The notes under the pieces are model-generated. The model ran no database searches. It was given only the letters and a program-made list of their open reading frames with translations, and was not told where the DNA came from. Of a DNA stretch of 64,000 bases, positions 31,624 to 42,659 are shown in pieces. The stretch lies in NCBI GenBank assembly GCA_946965045.2, contig OX337238.1, positions 3,345,955 through 3,409,954 on the forward strand. The letters run 5' to 3'. Within the stretch, counting starts at the first letter, position 1. Each line of letters starts with the position of its first letter. Origin of the DNA: Epithemia pelagica. Lineage: Eukaryota; Bacillariophyta; Bacillariophyceae; Surirellales; Surirellaceae. The position numbers were made by a program, and so were the translations under genes.

Positions 31624-34600
31624 ATGGTCACGCCTAGGGGGCGAAACGCGGACCCGCCATGGGTTTTTTTGGCTGCAAACCGAACTCCCATGGTCCACCC
31701 ACGACCGAAATGCCGATCCGGCGCAACCGCACCCCCGCCAATCGGGACAAAACACATGAATCGCATGGCGAACCAACCTATGACCATGCAAACGCTCCAT
31801 GGTCTGAGGAAATCCAAACCAAACGACCACGACGGCATACAGGCCCACCATGGTGCCCAAAAGGCCCAAAAGGCCCAAAGAAAAACCCCGGAGTCCAACA
31901 CCAACGGTCATACGCTCCCCACTCCAGCGACACGCCACAGCCAAACCGACACCCACACGAGGCAGGAGGAAAACAACCAACCAGGACCCGCCTCCAGGCC
32001 AGCCCACCAACCAACAAACCGTCCTCAACCACCAACCAATCAAACCGGCACCAAACATTCGATGAACAGGAAAAGACACGACGCTACAGCCGTCCACCTA
32101 CTCCCCGGCCAACTTCAACACCCGGACAACACCACGGCACCAAGAGCCGCAACAAGAACCACCGCCACCCAGACCGACCCACCGACACTTGTCGGCATCC
32201 AAGGACACATCCCAGATGGACCGAACCGAGCACCCAACAAGGGAAGACAACCGGCCAGTCATTTGCGAGCAATGAACGGTCATAGTCATAAAGCCAAGAC
32301 ATCGCAAGAAACGAACAACGAAACCATCCTCACAAAAAATACGAAAACCAAGAGTTTTCCCCAGATTCGAACACCACCAGCACCCAGCAGCAACAACGCC
32401 GACAACAACCCACCAGCATCAACCATGCAAGTCCACTCCAAGCCCTCCTCCGGCCGCCGTCAGTCACGTGCCAAATCGCAAGGCCCAGCCAAACCCTTCT
32501 CGTACAACGACTCCACCACCATTACCGCCATCACCCCTGAACGCCGCTCCCTCATCAACAAAACCAAAACCATCGCCCAAGAAAACAACAAACAAAAAGA
32601 AACAATGATTCCGACCGAAAACCATAAAAACAAAACCCAGAAAAATGCAGCCCTCACCATGAACATCGATCCAAACCACCAACAACACGAAGAAGTCGAA
32701 AACCACGACGACACCGAAGCCAACCCAGACACCGGCATGCAGCAGGACAACGACAACAACCACGCCCAGGAGCACAACGGCGCCAGCCACGAAAACAAAA
32801 ACGGAAGCGAACCAGGCCTTCACGACAACCAAGGAGACCCGAACGGCCAAGCCCACAACGATGACCCCAACGACGCCGACCCGGCAAACAATGAGACGGA
32901 GGAAGAAGAAATGAACGACGACGCCCAAACCAACACGGCAGCCAGCCCCTCCAACCCTTACCGCACCCTCAAGCAACCCCAAAAGCGCGCCCCTTCCCCA
33001 GAACCGGCGATGCTTATCCACCTACACGTCATGGTCAACCACAATCCGAACCCGCAAGCGGAATCGGCTCTGCCCCGTCTTACCGAACAAGCGGTCAAAG
33101 ACCACTTGAACCAGGTATTTTTCCACCACAGCAAGCGCGAAGAGCCCATGTGGCTTCAAGTGCACAAAGCTGAATTCATTGAAACCAAACAAGCTGGACG
33201 CCCGAGCTTCCGCCAAAACGACCAACAGCGTCAACGCAACAACAACGGACATGTATCATCCTTCCATGTCACCTTGTCCCCCGCCCCCGCCAACGACGCC
33301 TTCGACACAGAAGTTTTCCGCGAACAAGGCCTTCGGTGTGTGCTACAGATGTGGCACCGTCACAAGAATGACGACTTCTCCCACGACGATTTCGGCGACC
33401 CAAGCATCCTGCGGAACGGAACGCCACAATCCAACCCAACCACCAACCCGCGCTGGGACCAATACAACGTGTACCTCCCAGCAAACAACAACAGGACCAG
33501 CGACACCTTCGGGATGGTTGTTGGGATTCCAGCACAAGCCATTAAACACCGTCGGGCGGCACAGGACTTGACGGCAGCAATTCAGCACTCCCTCCGAGCC
33601 CATCTTCCACGCAAGCTGGACTGGACGGCCTTCTTCGACCACATCGGGTGCCGATCCGGAACCTTTAGTGGAGAACTCAAAAGCAAACAAAGAGGACAGG
33701 TCCCCGTCGTCTACATCACGGCCTCGTCTCGGGCCAACTTCGAACTGCTATTGCGCAGTTACAATGCATTCACAGCAGCCAACAGGGACACCGACATCAT
33801 GTGGCAAGACAACAAGATCCAACTTATTCCGATGCCCAAAACCCAAACGAATCGAACAACGACGTTGGAAACAATTAAAGACATTGACCAATTCTTTGGT
33901 TCAAGCGTCAAGATCCGCCTCCGTCCGATCAACACAGAAGCAACGGACGGCGATTGGAAACAACTCAAAACAATGGACGAGTACATCGCCGTATTCCCCG
34001 AATACGACAATGAAGATCCGGACCCCATCTACTACACATTGATCATGCGAAAGACACCGGACACACACCACTTGACCACCAATACAATCCGCACGCATCC
34101 AGGATTCCCGACTAATATCCTGCTGCCTACTCTGGCCGCCGTGGCGGCAACTCCTCCGCGGCAACCAAGCACCAACCAGGACACACCGACATCCTCCACT
34201 CACACCAACAGGCTCATCGCCTTCGCAGACCGACTACTACGACGAAAGACCAACTTGGCAGAGGACCACAACCACCAACCAACAACATCAACCAGAGCTC
34301 GCAACACTCCACCAGGCACACCGCCTCCGACAAAAAGAACCGCCACCCACTTTTCAGACGACGGCAATGACGACGACGAAGATCCTTACAACGACGGCAC
34401 AGACTGGACACAGGTCGCGACAAACATGGACCACAGCCACCAATACAATCGGCTCGCACACAAACCTGCGCAAAACGACGACCGCAAACCACCGGCACAA
34501 CAAAACAGCTTTTCCGCCCTCGCAGAAGATGAACACTCCCACAACAACAAACGCCACCACGACGAGGACGACGTGGACAGAATGGAGACGGAAGAAGACA

Positions 34601-34914
34601 ACGACGACGCACACTCCCAGTCTCTCATCCCCCCGGACGATCTCGACGACAACGAGGCCCATCCGCAATACTCCGCACCAACAGGACACGAAATAGCACT
34701 GATCATGCAGTACGTCCGCAACAACAAACCGTCCCGCACCGCAGAGATGCGAAAATACCTGCAACAAACGAAATCATTCGCGAATGATACCGACGCGGAA
34801 GACGCCTGGCGCTATGCTCAGTCTCTGGTTCAGACTAGCAGCTCCAGCGTCGCCGGCTCCCGCACCGGCCATGTGGTCCCGCATGCAACATGGGCCAAAG
34901 AGCAAAATGAGTAA
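31624..34914 (+). CDS. Non-LTR retrotransposon ORF1 protein
   Basis: 1096 residues. The first 450 or so are low-complexity and hydrophilic, rich in Asn, Thr, Gln, Pro and His, with an acidic block near 365-440. A more ordinary globular region follows at about 455-850 (L-I-H-L-H-V-M, L-D-W-T-A-F-F-D-H-I-G, V-V-Y-I-T-A-S-S-R), then another polar tail. No RRM, knuckle or coiled coil identified. By position it should be the RNA-binding partner of ORF2. The 5' end of the frame is uncertain because the frame is also open upstream of the chosen ATG. Its stop overlaps the ORF2 start. Confidence 0.75.
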   Translation: MVTPRGRNADPPWVFLAANRTPMVHPRPKCRSGATAPPPIGTKHMNRMANQPMTMQTLHGLRKSKPNDHDGIQAHHGAQKAQKAQRKTPESNTNGHTLPTPATRHSQTDTHTRQEENNQPGPASRPAHQPTNRPQPPTNQTGTKHSMNRKRHDATAVHLLPGQLQHPDNTTAPRAATRTTATQTDPPTLVGIQGHIPDGPNRAPNKGRQPASHLRAMNGHSHKAKTSQETNNETILTKNTKTKSFPQIRTPPAPSSNNADNNPPASTMQVHSKPSSGRRQSRAKSQGPAKPFSYNDSTTITAITPERRSLINKTKTIAQENNKQKETMIPTENHKNKTQKNAALTMNIDPNHQQHEEVENHDDTEANPDTGMQQDNDNNHAQEHNGASHENKNGSEPGLHDNQGDPNGQAHNDDPNDADPANNETEEEEMNDDAQTNTAASPSNPYRTLKQPQKRAPSPEPAMLIHLHVMVNHNPNPQAESALPRLTEQAVKDHLNQVFFHHSKREEPMWLQVHKAEFIETKQAGRPSFRQNDQQRQRNNNGHVSSFHVTLSPAPANDAFDTEVFREQGLRCVLQMWHRHKNDDFSHDDFGDPSILRNGTPQSNPTTNPRWDQYNVYLPANNNRTSDTFGMVVGIPAQAIKHRRAAQDLTAAIQHSLRAHLPRKLDWTAFFDHIGCRSGTFSGELKSKQRGQVPVVYITASSRANFELLLRSYNAFTAANRDTDIMWQDNKIQLIPMPKTQTNRTTTLETIKDIDQFFGSSVKIRLRPINTEATDGDWKQLKTMDEYIAVFPEYDNEDPDPIYYTLIMRKTPDTHHLTTNTIRTHPGFPTNILLPTLAAVAATPPRQPSTNQDTPTSSTHTNRLIAFADRLLRRKTNLAEDHNHQPTTSTRARNTPPGTPPPTKRTATHFSDDGNDDDEDPYNDGTDWTQVATNMDHSHQYNRLAHKPAQNDDRKPPAQQNSFSALAEDEHSHNNKRHHDEDDVDRMETEEDNDDAHSQSLIPPDDLDDNEAHPQYSAPTGHEIALIMQYVRNNKPSRTAEMRKYLQQTKSFANDTDAEDAWRYAQSLVQTSSSSVAGSRTGHVVPHATWAKEQNE

Positions 34915-37900
34915 CCAAGAAATCCTTCCTCCGAGACACTGCCCGGTGCCCGACTGCCCATGGCAAGTGCCTCCACAATCCAACAAACCACATGCGTCCC
35001 TCAAGGAGCATCTCATCACCACCCACGGGGAAACAAACCCCTCCGACTACATGACCACCAAATACTGCAGCCAACATGGGTTCCACTTGTGTCAAGAATG
35101 TGACACACCGACGACAATATTCACAACACAAGGACACCTAAGAACACACATAACAAAAAAACATACTAGAAGTAAAACAAACATGCAACTAGTCCTTACA
35201 ACCTACCGGAATACAACGCCAGAGATCGAAAACAACTGGAAGCAAAGCCTTGCCTTCCTGAACCAACTTCGCCCAAGCCCGCCCCCGTTCAGACGGTCCA
35301 TATGGCACAAGACCAAACCCCCACTCAGGTCAGAATTTTATGTCACGTATAACAACGTGATAAAATGGGTCCTCGAATCAACGCCGACGTTGGCCCCAGC
35401 AATCCTCCGTGATCACACACTACCCAAACACGACACCGACTCCAGCCCCTTCTGGAAGCTTTTGCTCCTCCTGGAACCATTACTGTTGGCCCCCATCCAA
35501 AACACCGTCCACTTGACATACTCCAACGCTTTCCGTGCCAGACTTTCCCTGCTCAAAACAGGAAGAATCGAGGAACTCTACAACACAATTTGGCACCCAA
35601 CACCACTGCCGCTTCAACCACAAAACAGACAACACAAGAAAAAACGACAACAGAAACAACGACTGAACACCCACAGCGACGGTCCAAACCTTCCACAGTG
35701 GAGACTCACCGCGGCCCAACACACCGCCGACCTGGGAAACTACCGAGCAGCACTCAAAAGACTGACGACGAATACTCCAACAGCAACCTTAACCCCACCA
35801 AGAATTGCAAGATGTCAGACAGAACTTTTCCCAAAACGACGACAACCACCACCTGGTACACGAGCACAAGGCCACACCAACTTACCGCCACCAACAAACC
35901 AATACCTGAAGCTCGAAGACAACATGACCGAACTAGCACTCCGACAAATGAAACCCGGAACGGCATCGGGACCGTTCGCCACATGCACAGACATACTAGC
36001 CGCAATGGCATTACATCGAACAACACGAGCGAAAGACGCCACCAAGCCATACTTCGGAAACATAAAAGCTCTTCTCCAACTGGTGGTGACCGCTCAGGTA
36101 CCTCCACCGATACAAACATTGCTTGCCAGCAATTATTTCTTGGCGCTGCACAAAGACATCACCAACCCAGAAAAATTACGACCGATCGGAATTGGAACGG
36201 CGATTCGAAGAGTTGCCGCCAAAACAGCTCTCGTCCATATGACGGACGACATCACGCCACTTCTCCTCAAGGGCGGACAATATGGGATCCAAATCCCAGG
36301 CGGGGTCGACTTTGTCGCCCAGACAACCGCCATGGCGGTCCGGGAATACATCGACAAACACACAGACAACCAAAACACACCAACCGACGATCACAATGAC
36401 GACCAAAACAACACAAAAACAGCAACAAACTCCCCAAGCCGAGCTCTGATTTTGCTTGACTTGACTAACATGTTCAATAACGTGTCGCGCACCGAAGCAC
36501 GACGAATTCTCTTGTCAGAGGACGCGACTTGCCCCCTAGTCCCGATCTTTGACCTTCTTACCAACCATCCTTGCGACTCGTGGTACTTCAACGAAAACCA
36601 CGAACCACATACACTGCAACAAGAAGAGGGATTCCCACAAGGGTGCCCACTTAGCCCATTGTTCTCGTGCTTAGTCCTTCTAGCACTCACGAACCAGTTA
36701 AACAAAGAACAAGCAAAACGTGCATCAACAAGAAAACAGTCAGGAGACATCGGAGACGATAACAAAGGTGGTGTCGCTCATACGGCCTCGATAATGGACG
36801 ACACATCCGTTTGTCTACCTCATTGTGACCTACCTTGGTTCCTCTCCCGCTTCCAAGAGCTTGGAGCTCCGCTCGGGATCATCCTCAATCACTCCAAAAC
36901 CAAAATATTAACAACGACCACCGGCAACACGGCCTGCGACACATTGCCCCGCCGAGCACAACAAAAAGTCCAGGAAGCACTATCCTTCCTCTGCCCCGAA
37001 GAACCAGAACGGGCCGAAATCACCACAGGAGTCCGTTTCCTCGGACAGCCCATCGGCTCCCACGTTTTTGCCAAACAATACATCAGAGAACGGTTAGACA
37101 AACTGGTCGACACAATGGATCGCATCAGCCAACTCCAAAACTTACAGACACAACACACGCTGTACAAATTCTCTTTGGTTGCATCAATCATGCATTTGCT
37201 CCCATCCGACATCACCCTTGCCAATCCCGCAGGCGATCAACGATCAACAATGTGGGACAGCGACACCACGAGACGAACCGACAAACTGACAGCACGCTTC
37301 CTCGCCCGTCTCACCTCCACCAGAGACACGGACGTCAACGAAACAGCGATAATTATTGCGTCACTCCCTCAACGCCTAGGAGGCCTTGGTTACCAAATGG
37401 CCTCCTCCGCAGCATACCCGCGATTTCTCACTCAGACCGTGAGAGCCATCAAACTTGCGTCGTCCACAGACACACCAATTCCACACGTCCACAGCCGGCC
37501 CTTCCTCAACTGGGAAGACTCCACCACATCAACCATGACCAAATTCCGTAAAGGCCTCTCGCTTTTTGCCCACGAACTGGCAGACAAAGCTCTTTATACC
37601 CCATCTCGGTATGACAAACACACACACAACAGTATGATGAACCACATCATGAGAGAACACGCAATCGCAAGACTGTTCACGATAACAGACGCCAACCAAC
37701 GCATCTTCTTACCTTCATTGCTCTCCCCACTCACAAGCATGGTCTTTTCTCTGCCGTTGACAGCCTCCGAATTCCGACTTGAGAACGCGGTCTTCAAAAC
37801 GGCAATGAAGAGAAAATTACGTCTACCAGTTTTCTCCCAAGACCCCAACCAACCGGCTCCTCATTCTTGCAAATGTGCCAAGAAAACCATACTCGACGCA

Positions 37901-38821
37901 CACGGGGACCACTTGTTTTCGTGCAGCGCCGCCTCAAAGACTCCCCTATCGAACGCGATCAGAGACACCCTTTTTGATGTCCTGCGCCAAATAGCACCCG
38001 CAGCAAAAACAGTGGACACAAGTCTGGATGTCCATATAGAACCGCCTGGATTGGCTCCTCAGCACAACCGAAACATCCGACCGGCGGACGTCGGTATGCT
38101 CCTTCGACAACCACACCGAAACCAGCACTTTCGATACGCCGCTATCGATATAACAGTCCCCCCTCCACAGAAACCACTGCCCATCCTGGACCCGTCTGAC
38201 CACGAAAACATTGCCTGTATGGCCTCCAAGACGCACCAGGACGCAGCGCGTGACAAATTCTGCCGAGACCCCACCACTGCACAACACCTCTACGACAACG
38301 GGGTATACCTCCTCCCCTTTACGGTCGATCACCTCGGAGGCTTAGGTTCTTTCGCTGAACACCTGCTTTTCCCCAGTGAACACCAACCACACCTCTTTCA
38401 TCCGGGCAAACCGCCCACGTGGGACGACCCACACTTCGGAAAAAACAGTCTTCGCAGCAGTGCACACCCACAAGCCTTCGCACTCTTTCAGGAAACCACT
38501 CACGCCCCGGCCAATCTTCTCACCGCAGCCAACAAAGAGACAAAAAGATTTTGCTACCCAGAAGCCCATCTATACTCAATGGGTCACTTTGCCAAGGCAT
38601 CCCTCAGCCACGCCATCGTCACAAGCTTGGCAATCCATGTCAACAACCACATGACAGCCATCCACCAATATCACACCGCCCGACAGAAACGAACAACCCA
38701 ATTGCAAAATCTTTCACGGCCATTTTTTGCACCTATAACTCCAATATACTCCCCGGCCAGCATGGAACACTACATGCCCACCGCGGCAACCGCCCCACTT
38801 CTCTGCGAACTCGCCGCTTAG
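34907..38821 (+). CDS. Non-LTR retrotransposon ORF2: zinc fingers, reverse transcriptase, RLE
   Basis: 1304 residues from ATG 34907, which overlaps the ORF1 stop as ATGAGTAA; the frame is open back to 34784 but this start fits termination-reinitiation. Two C2H2 fingers lie near the N-terminus (C-x4-C-x17-H-x4-H, then C-x2-C-x11-H-x3-H). RT motifs: R-P-I-G-I-G; motif A L-D-L-T-N-M-F-N; motif B F-P-Q-G-C-P-L-S-P-L; motif C I-M-D-D-T, where Met replaces the usual Ala before the Asp pair. The C-terminus has C-K-C-x8-H-x6-C, then R-P-A-D-V ... A-I-D-I-T-V, matching the (R/K)PD...D core of restriction-like endonucleases, and a D-K-F downstream. It nicks target DNA and primes reverse transcription there. 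It runs 131 bp into ORF1 if the upstream open frame is counted. Confidence 0.85.
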   Translation: MSNQEILPPRHCPVPDCPWQVPPQSNKPHASLKEHLITTHGETNPSDYMTTKYCSQHGFHLCQECDTPTTIFTTQGHLRTHITKKHTRSKTNMQLVLTTYRNTTPEIENNWKQSLAFLNQLRPSPPPFRRSIWHKTKPPLRSEFYVTYNNVIKWVLESTPTLAPAILRDHTLPKHDTDSSPFWKLLLLLEPLLLAPIQNTVHLTYSNAFRARLSLLKTGRIEELYNTIWHPTPLPLQPQNRQHKKKRQQKQRLNTHSDGPNLPQWRLTAAQHTADLGNYRAALKRLTTNTPTATLTPPRIARCQTELFPKRRQPPPGTRAQGHTNLPPPTNQYLKLEDNMTELALRQMKPGTASGPFATCTDILAAMALHRTTRAKDATKPYFGNIKALLQLVVTAQVPPPIQTLLASNYFLALHKDITNPEKLRPIGIGTAIRRVAAKTALVHMTDDITPLLLKGGQYGIQIPGGVDFVAQTTAMAVREYIDKHTDNQNTPTDDHNDDQNNTKTATNSPSRALILLDLTNMFNNVSRTEARRILLSEDATCPLVPIFDLLTNHPCDSWYFNENHEPHTLQQEEGFPQGCPLSPLFSCLVLLALTNQLNKEQAKRASTRKQSGDIGDDNKGGVAHTASIMDDTSVCLPHCDLPWFLSRFQELGAPLGIILNHSKTKILTTTTGNTACDTLPRRAQQKVQEALSFLCPEEPERAEITTGVRFLGQPIGSHVFAKQYIRERLDKLVDTMDRISQLQNLQTQHTLYKFSLVASIMHLLPSDITLANPAGDQRSTMWDSDTTRRTDKLTARFLARLTSTRDTDVNETAIIIASLPQRLGGLGYQMASSAAYPRFLTQTVRAIKLASSTDTPIPHVHSRPFLNWEDSTTSTMTKFRKGLSLFAHELADKALYTPSRYDKHTHNSMMNHIMREHAIARLFTITDANQRIFLPSLLSPLTSMVFSLPLTASEFRLENAVFKTAMKRKLRLPVFSQDPNQPAPHSCKCAKKTILDAHGDHLFSCSAASKTPLSNAIRDTLFDVLRQIAPAAKTVDTSLDVHIEPPGLAPQHNRNIRPADVGMLLRQPHRNQHFRYAAIDITVPPPQKPLPILDPSDHENIACMASKTHQDAARDKFCRDPTTAQHLYDNGVYLLPFTVDHLGGLGSFAEHLLFPSEHQPHLFHPGKPPTWDDPHFGKNSLRSSAHPQAFALFQETTHAPANLLTAANKETKRFCYPEAHLYSMGHFAKASLSHAIVTSLAIHVNNHMTAIHQYHTARQKRTTQLQNLSRPFFAPITPIYSPASMEHYMPTAATAPLLCELAA

Positions 38822-38873
38822 AAGTTCCCCCAAACACTAGAGCGTAAAATAAGAAATATAAAACAGAAAAAAA

Positions 38874-39699
38874 TGGACCGACTGGGACGGTGTGTTCGCG
38901 TCCATCTCTCCCAAGCTTTTCAACCATCCGATGAATTGCGAAACTACTCTACAGCAATCGTTCCGCCGTCCTTACCATACTTACATGTGAAACAATACGA
39001 GACAGAAAACAAGAGCCAAGAAAATCTGGCCAAAAATCTGGCCAACGTTCTGGTGCACGATGGACGGCCATATCATCACAACATGCATTGCGCAACTTTG
39101 CAGCAATCGTACCGCCACGCCACATCATGGATGCCATGACTTTGGACGCTTTTCGCCGAACGAGTTTGCAATGATGTTGACAGCTCGGTCGACGAACTAC
39201 GACTGATATGTACATGATGCGTAAGGAACCAACAACCAGACAGACTGTGGAGCCTTCATTGCATGGTTGTATAATCCAACAACGACAACAGAACATCACC
39301 TCCATCACTGTTACGGGCATTCTCCGCATACGCTTCAAGGCCTGCAGCAACTGGATTGTCCTGTTTTAACAATGGCGGAAAAGAGAGACTTATTGCTTTG
39401 CCAGTACCACGACAACGACAGGGCACCGGTGATGCTGGACTCTGACCATTGATCAGCAGTACTAGCATCAGGATGGAACAACATAAGAGCGGTGCAAATC
39501 ACAACAGCTCGGTCGAAGCAACTGTCACGATTTGTCTCGTGACGAAAGCTCCTACCCCTCTTTGGTCCATCCATTTCGTCCAGTCAGTCGTGCTTCCAGT
39601 CCACACCCATCAGCATCACAAGCGCAGAGCAAACCTACCTGCCTCTTACAAGACAGTGTCTTGATCCCCATAAATTCTGAAGTCGAAAGGTTTGCAACC
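38874..39699. other. Right flank of non-LTR element and type B upstream region of kelch 5
   Basis: No intact gene. 39050-39360 resembles parts of 10590-11290 (relic). 39530-39690 is the type B kelch upstream region (GACGAAAGCTCCTAC, CTCTTTGGTCCATCCATTTCGTC, CTTACAAGACAGTGTC, CCCCATAAATTC). Confidence 0.45.
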
Positions 39700-40899
39700 A
39701 TGACCATGACTCTGAAAGAACAAGCATGGCAGTCGGGTCTTGTCTTATCGGACAACACAGCAGAATGGAATGAAAACGATTGGCCTCCTCTTGAGGGTGG
39801 ATGGCGTGACTATCATGCTTCCGTCGTACTGAATCGTACAGATAACAACCAAGAACAAACCGTCGTCGTGTTGGGAGGTTACAGACAAGCCCCAGGTGCC
39901 ACGGATTCCGTTCTTGTATTGAATCTATCGGACCCAGACAAGCAGTGGCGAGAAGGACCATCCATGGACAAGACACGTGCTGGACATGCCGCTGTTGTGT
40001 GCAATGGCGGCGTGTACGTGATGGGAGGATACAATCGAGTAACTTTGGATTGTATTGAACGAATCGATGCCAATGATTTGCTCCAACCATCTTCGACATC
40101 AAGCAGCTCGAAGAAGAGCCATTGGACGACATTGAAATGTCGTTTATCAACGCCACGATGGGAATCTGGTGCTGTTGCGGTTCACAACCGATATATTGTT
40201 GTAATTGGTGGTTATGACGGTAGTCGAACGTTGCCGTCGGTGGATATTATTGATACCAGGCACCACACTGTCACTGCGGGACCAATCATGGCTGTTCCTC
40301 GATCATTTTGTGCTAGTGTGGTCATTGGTAACCGCATCTTCTCCGTTGGAGGCCAAAACGAGACTGGCCGTCTTGACTCGGTTGAGTACGTGGACTATGC
40401 AACGGCCCGTGACAATGATGAGACAAAAAAGGAGACTGGTTCAACATTCATTTCCTTATCCTCCACCTGGACCACTCATTCGGAGTTGAGGCTTTCCAAT
40501 GCACGAAGTCCTTGTGCAGTGGTTGCCGTGGGATCTTGTCTGGTTGTGGCGGGACGACCCAGTCGAACCATCGAAGTCTTGGATACGCATCACAACCGCA
40601 TGTGGAATCTCCCTGGACTGCAAGAAGAACGATGGGGCTGCAGTATGGTCACTGTTACCAATCACGTTGCCGTGATCGGCGGATGGTACAATCCGACCTG
40701 CGCGACATTGCCACTAATGGACAAGAATACATGGTGTTTTCGTCGACTCTGTGAGCAGCAGCCCAACGGATGGCGCCAGCTCCGGGATGGAATGGATATC
40801 GGACATGTTCCTATTTCACGCTTTTCCACCTCGACATCAGCTCATAAACGAGCAAGGCGCGATACACGCCGTGGTGATGAAGACAAGGATGAAACTTGA
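39700..40899 (+). CDS. Kelch-repeat beta-propeller protein 5
   Basis: 399 residues, intact. Gly-Gly blades are present except blade 5, where V-A-G-R replaces V-A-G-G. The segment P-S-S-T-S-S-S-S-K-K-S-H-W in the loop before blade 3 is shared with kelch 1, and Y-N-R-V-T-L-D-C with kelch 3, so the gene is a mosaic of its neighbours. Basic tail with K-R-A-R-R. Start is the paralogue-conserved ATG 39700; the upstream open frame begins at a TTG. Probable soluble propeller, partner unknown. Confidence 0.85.
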   Translation: MTMTLKEQAWQSGLVLSDNTAEWNENDWPPLEGGWRDYHASVVLNRTDNNQEQTVVVLGGYRQAPGATDSVLVLNLSDPDKQWREGPSMDKTRAGHAAVVCNGGVYVMGGYNRVTLDCIERIDANDLLQPSSTSSSSKKSHWTTLKCRLSTPRWESGAVAVHNRYIVVIGGYDGSRTLPSVDIIDTRHHTVTAGPIMAVPRSFCASVVIGNRIFSVGGQNETGRLDSVEYVDYATARDNDETKKETGSTFISLSSTWTTHSELRLSNARSPCAVVAVGSCLVVAGRPSRTIEVLDTHHNRMWNLPGLQEERWGCSMVTVTNHVAVIGGWYNPTCATLPLMDKNTWCFRRLCEQQPNGWRQLRDGMDIGHVPISRFSTSTSAHKRARRDTRRGDEDKDET

Positions 40900-42084
40900 A
40901 GCGGGCATCACGTTGCATTAATGTCCTACAATGGTGAAACTATCATATAATCATTTTGATCTCAAACAGTTTCTTATTATCTGATACCTGTGGAATTATC
41001 ATGTGAATCATGTCATATGGCATGTCCGGGAGAACGCGACTGGTCCGAAACAATGTTATGGATTCTGTGGAGTTTTGCTCTGTGTTGAGTGCTATTGTCG
41101 TATTGTTGTGGGCAGTCCCTGCGGTATTTCTCCGTTGCGAGTAATACTTCCTCGCACCACCCGTTTCCATCCTCAGAATGCATAATCTCCTTGTCCACAT
41201 GACAGGGAGACACTCTCGTGACTGGAGACAGACCGAGGCGCGCTATGCTCGGAGCTACCGGATCTAACCCAGCATCCATGACGGTGAGCGTTTGCTGTAG
41301 CTACGGTTGATTGTTTTCTTGCCGTGACAAAGTGGTGACCGGAACAGGGGTCAATGCTTCGGACGTTAATGGAAAAAAAGGGTTGTGGGCAAGTAAAAGT
41401 CTGGGAAACCTTGTGTAGGACCGCCTGAACACCCACACTATGTTCCCGAGCGAGTGGAATTCAACACCCACCAAGAATCGGACATCTACACCATGGCCAA
41501 ATCGGATGCCAGGTCAGCGAGACGTTTTACCTGGAACACGGCAAACTCAAAAGGTTCGGTGATGATTGTCAGTTAGAACCCAAAAACGCGCGGTGGAATT
41601 TGACCAATTCGATTAGTACCCAATGTGAGATCTTGTCCATCTTGCTTCTGGGCGGTGAAGAGAGCGGCGTAGCATCCCAATTCCCGAGTGCCGCATGGTC
41701 TTCAGCGGTATTCAATCGTGCAACAATGTGTGGCGGCTATATAGCATATTCTCCAGTGTTTGAAAGTCGCTGCTGGCATCAAGTTGCAGATGGGTCCACC
41801 GGCAAACACGATATGCATCCAAACGTTCAGCGTCGTCTTTGAAAACGGTCATTGGTTGAAAGATATTGAAAGAGATACCGACAAAGAAGAACCAATGTCA
41901 CGCCTGTCCAACGAGCAAGGGTAGCTTGAGAGGTCACTATTACATTACCGCTCCGACCTCAGCCACTGAAAGAAAATTCATGCCTTTGCCCGCTCTTGTA
42001 CACAACGTCTTGGTGTGGTTGTTCTTCCTCATGGTTGTCCCACAAAGATCGAATGCTTACACCGGGGCGAATACTGGTGGGAGG
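40900..42084. other. Unrecognised spacer after kelch 5
   Basis: No gene can be supported. One short plus-strand frame (41003-41185) has a Cys-rich run Q-C-Y-G-F-C-G-V-L-L-C-V-E-C-Y-C, suggestive of a zinc-binding exon. Another (41600-41842) has no recognisable feature. Neither has a second copy in the window. Confidence 0.25.
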
Positions 42085-42650
42085 AGGACAGTGCGGAGGG
42101 GCACACGAGATCAAAACAATTGAATTGACCAGTGTTCGAACGAATCGATATGACGGATGCGAGAGTCATGGAATGGTTCTGCAAGGGAATGGTCGGCGGT
42201 GGCCAGTACACGGGTGGAGGCCAAGAGCAACCAGAACAAGAACGACCAGAACAACGAGTTGCACCAAAGCCCACGAATCGGACAATGCTTCATCACCACC
42301 ATCATCCTGCTTTCCCTGTTTCTTGGTTCGAACGAGACTGCGAAAACCCCCCAGTCAATTCGAATCAACAGCAATTAGATGATGACAATGATGCGAGACA
42401 TTGGTGTTTGACCGCATCGTCTCGTTCCATCTAGTTTGTTCCGTTTTGGGTGTTGGTTCTCTGGTGTTTTGTTTTCCTTCTCCCAGCAAGCCCAACGAGA
42501 CGACACTGCGTCACATCCTCCCCAACATCTACTATTGCCCTCACAATTGCCTGTTTCAATGACTGGTGGGGAGTGGGGGAAGATGACTGTGATTCCGCAC
42601 GATCCCATATCCGTGACTGGTTGGGAAAGGTGCGTCGGAAGAAGAGAAAC
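42085..42650 (+). repeat. Duplicate of the 11.7-12.3 kb segment
   Basis: Near-identical to 11700-12260, including the small Gly/Gln-rich frame (42132-42434 here, extended by a changed C-terminus). The match stops at about 42650, just before a poly-G run. The 12.4-kb host exon that follows in the other copy is absent. Confidence 0.7.
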
Positions 42651-42659
42651 GAGTAATTT

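Larger units (their letters stand above)
31455..38873 (+). mobile_element. Two-ORF non-LTR retrotransposon with RLE-type endonuclease
   Basis: The left end is placed where similarity to the paralogous flank at 3.4-3.5 kb stops (within about 30 bp). The right end is placed at the A-rich tail (38862-38873), about 50 bp after the ORF2 stop. Both ORFs are intact. ORF2 has N-terminal zinc fingers, a reverse transcriptase and a C-terminal Cys/His plus restriction-like endonuclease module, as in R2/NeSL/Utopia-type elements; no apurinic endonuclease domain was seen. Target duplications were not found. Confidence 0.8.

Noticed and set aside
31387-34767. Long minus-strand frames opposite ORF1 of the non-LTR element
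   Set aside because: They are shadows of a codon-biased, low-complexity sense ORF, giving Val/Leu-rich or Cys-rich translations with no domain.
34784-34906. Earlier start of ORF2 in the non-LTR element
   Set aside because: The frame is open here but it overlaps ORF1 coding sequence and is low-complexity (Ala/Pro). The ATG at 34907 overlaps the ORF1 stop and directly precedes the zinc-finger region.
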